Positions 63,822-64,000 of a stretch of 64,000 bases of DNA are shown in pieces; the stretch's first letter is position 1, and every line of letters begins with the position of its first letter. Below the pieces are notes generated by a model that saw only the letters and a list, made by a program, of their open reading frames with translations, had not been told where the DNA came from and did not search any database. The translations under genes were made by a program, and so were the position numbers. The DNA is from Lentisphaerota bacterium. Its GTDB lineage: Bacteria; Verrucomicrobiota; Lentisphaeria; Victivallales; Victivallaceae. The DNA is taken from assembly GCA_015061695.1 (NCBI GenBank), contig SUWA01000001.1, positions 22,987 to 86,986 of the forward strand, in the 5' to 3' direction.

Positions 63822-63854
63822 GGGGCTATTGCAAAACTGTTTTGCAACAGCCCC
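63822..63854. repeat. Near-perfect 16-bp-arm palindrome, same core as 13882-13930
   Basis: GGGGCT-A-TTGCAAAAC and GTTTTGCAA-C-AGCCCC pair over 16 bp with one mismatch around a single base. No T-tract follows on either strand. The GGGGC-N-TTGCAA core recurs at 13886-13924. Confidence 0.65.
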
Positions 63855-63860
63855 GATTGG

Positions 63861-64000
63861 TATTATGAACAATATAGCCAGCCAACAGCTCATGCGGCGG
63901 AACGCCGCAAAGCCCGGCTTGCCGCGGCGTAGCAATGCGAAGACGGGTCAGGGCCGCGAACGCATGAGAGGGCAGTTTGCCGGATATATTCCGGCAAACC
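63861..64000. other. GC-rich, structured non-coding segment at right edge
   Basis: CTCATGCG (63889-63896) and CGCATGAG (63961-63968) can close an ~80-base GC-rich domain containing GCGGCG-GAA-CGCCGC (63894-63908). A further stem GTTTGCCGGA/TCCGGCAAAC fills 63975-63999. It may be a repeat, a mobile element end or an RNA cut by the window; no conclusion is possible. Confidence 0.4.

Overview
This window looks like chromosomal DNA from an anaerobic, Gram-negative member of the Lentisphaerae (Victivallales-like, PVC superphylum). This is inferred from gene content, not from a marker gene: pseudopilin-like proteins ([16 protein letters not shown] type) sit beside secreted carbohydrate-active proteins, fermentation appears to run through pyruvate:ferredoxin oxidoreductase plus a Rex-linked HydABC-type [FeFe] hydrogenase, and there is a lipocalin lipoprotein and stand-alone MraZ. 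I saw no rRNA, tRNA, CRISPR array, integrase or transposase.

Layout. 1-8.2 kb: a zinc alcohol dehydrogenase cut by the left edge, a TPP riboswitch and thiC, a reverse-strand run yjbQ-like / ClC-CBS / MFS, and an ABC exporter. 8.4-13.8 kb: a GntR-type regulator, a pseudopilin and a 1152-residue secreted glycosidase-like protein, apparently one operon. 13.9-18.9 kb: a secreted nitroreductase-like protein and a 1288-residue glycine-rich, collagen-like protein with five CARDB-like modules. 18.9-24.6 kb: orphan mraZ with a four-box operator, a 71-residue membrane protein, and an IclR regulator heading three tandem QueG/reductive-dehalogenase-like Fe-S proteins, then an unknown membrane protein. 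24.8-29.8 kb: a DEAD-box helicase, an unknown membrane protein, a Na/Pi cotransporter and a Na/Ca exchanger. 29.9-42.3 kb: mixed metabolism (beta-propeller glycosidase-like, asd, sodium symporter with a YrdC/Sua5 protein, lactonase, lipocalin, PHP phosphatase, HD hydrolase, deacetylase-like protein, aldo/keto reductase, dehydroquinate dehydratase-like protein). 42.5-51.4 kb: pyruvate:ferredoxin oxidoreductase and the rex-hydC-hydB-hydA operon. 51.6-53.7 kb: a pseudopilin without a normal N-terminus, facing an opposite-strand orphan pilin N-terminus and a glycosidase-like gene. 53.8-64 kb: GNAT, MFS, pyrB, pyrR, rmuC, an oxidoreductase/isomerase pair divergent from AraC, and a DegT-family aminotransferase, ending in palindromic non-coding DNA.

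How the parts fit. Pyruvate oxidation gives reduced ferredoxin; the bifurcating hydrogenase can oxidise ferredoxin and NADH together to H2 under NADH-sensing Rex control. The sugar-active, sugar-oxidoreductase and transporter genes suggest a glycan or sugar fermenter. The most interesting parts are the IclR-controlled array of three corrinoid-type Fe-S reductase paralogues, the MraZ direct-repeat operator, the rearranged pilin locus and the CARDB/collagen-like giant protein.
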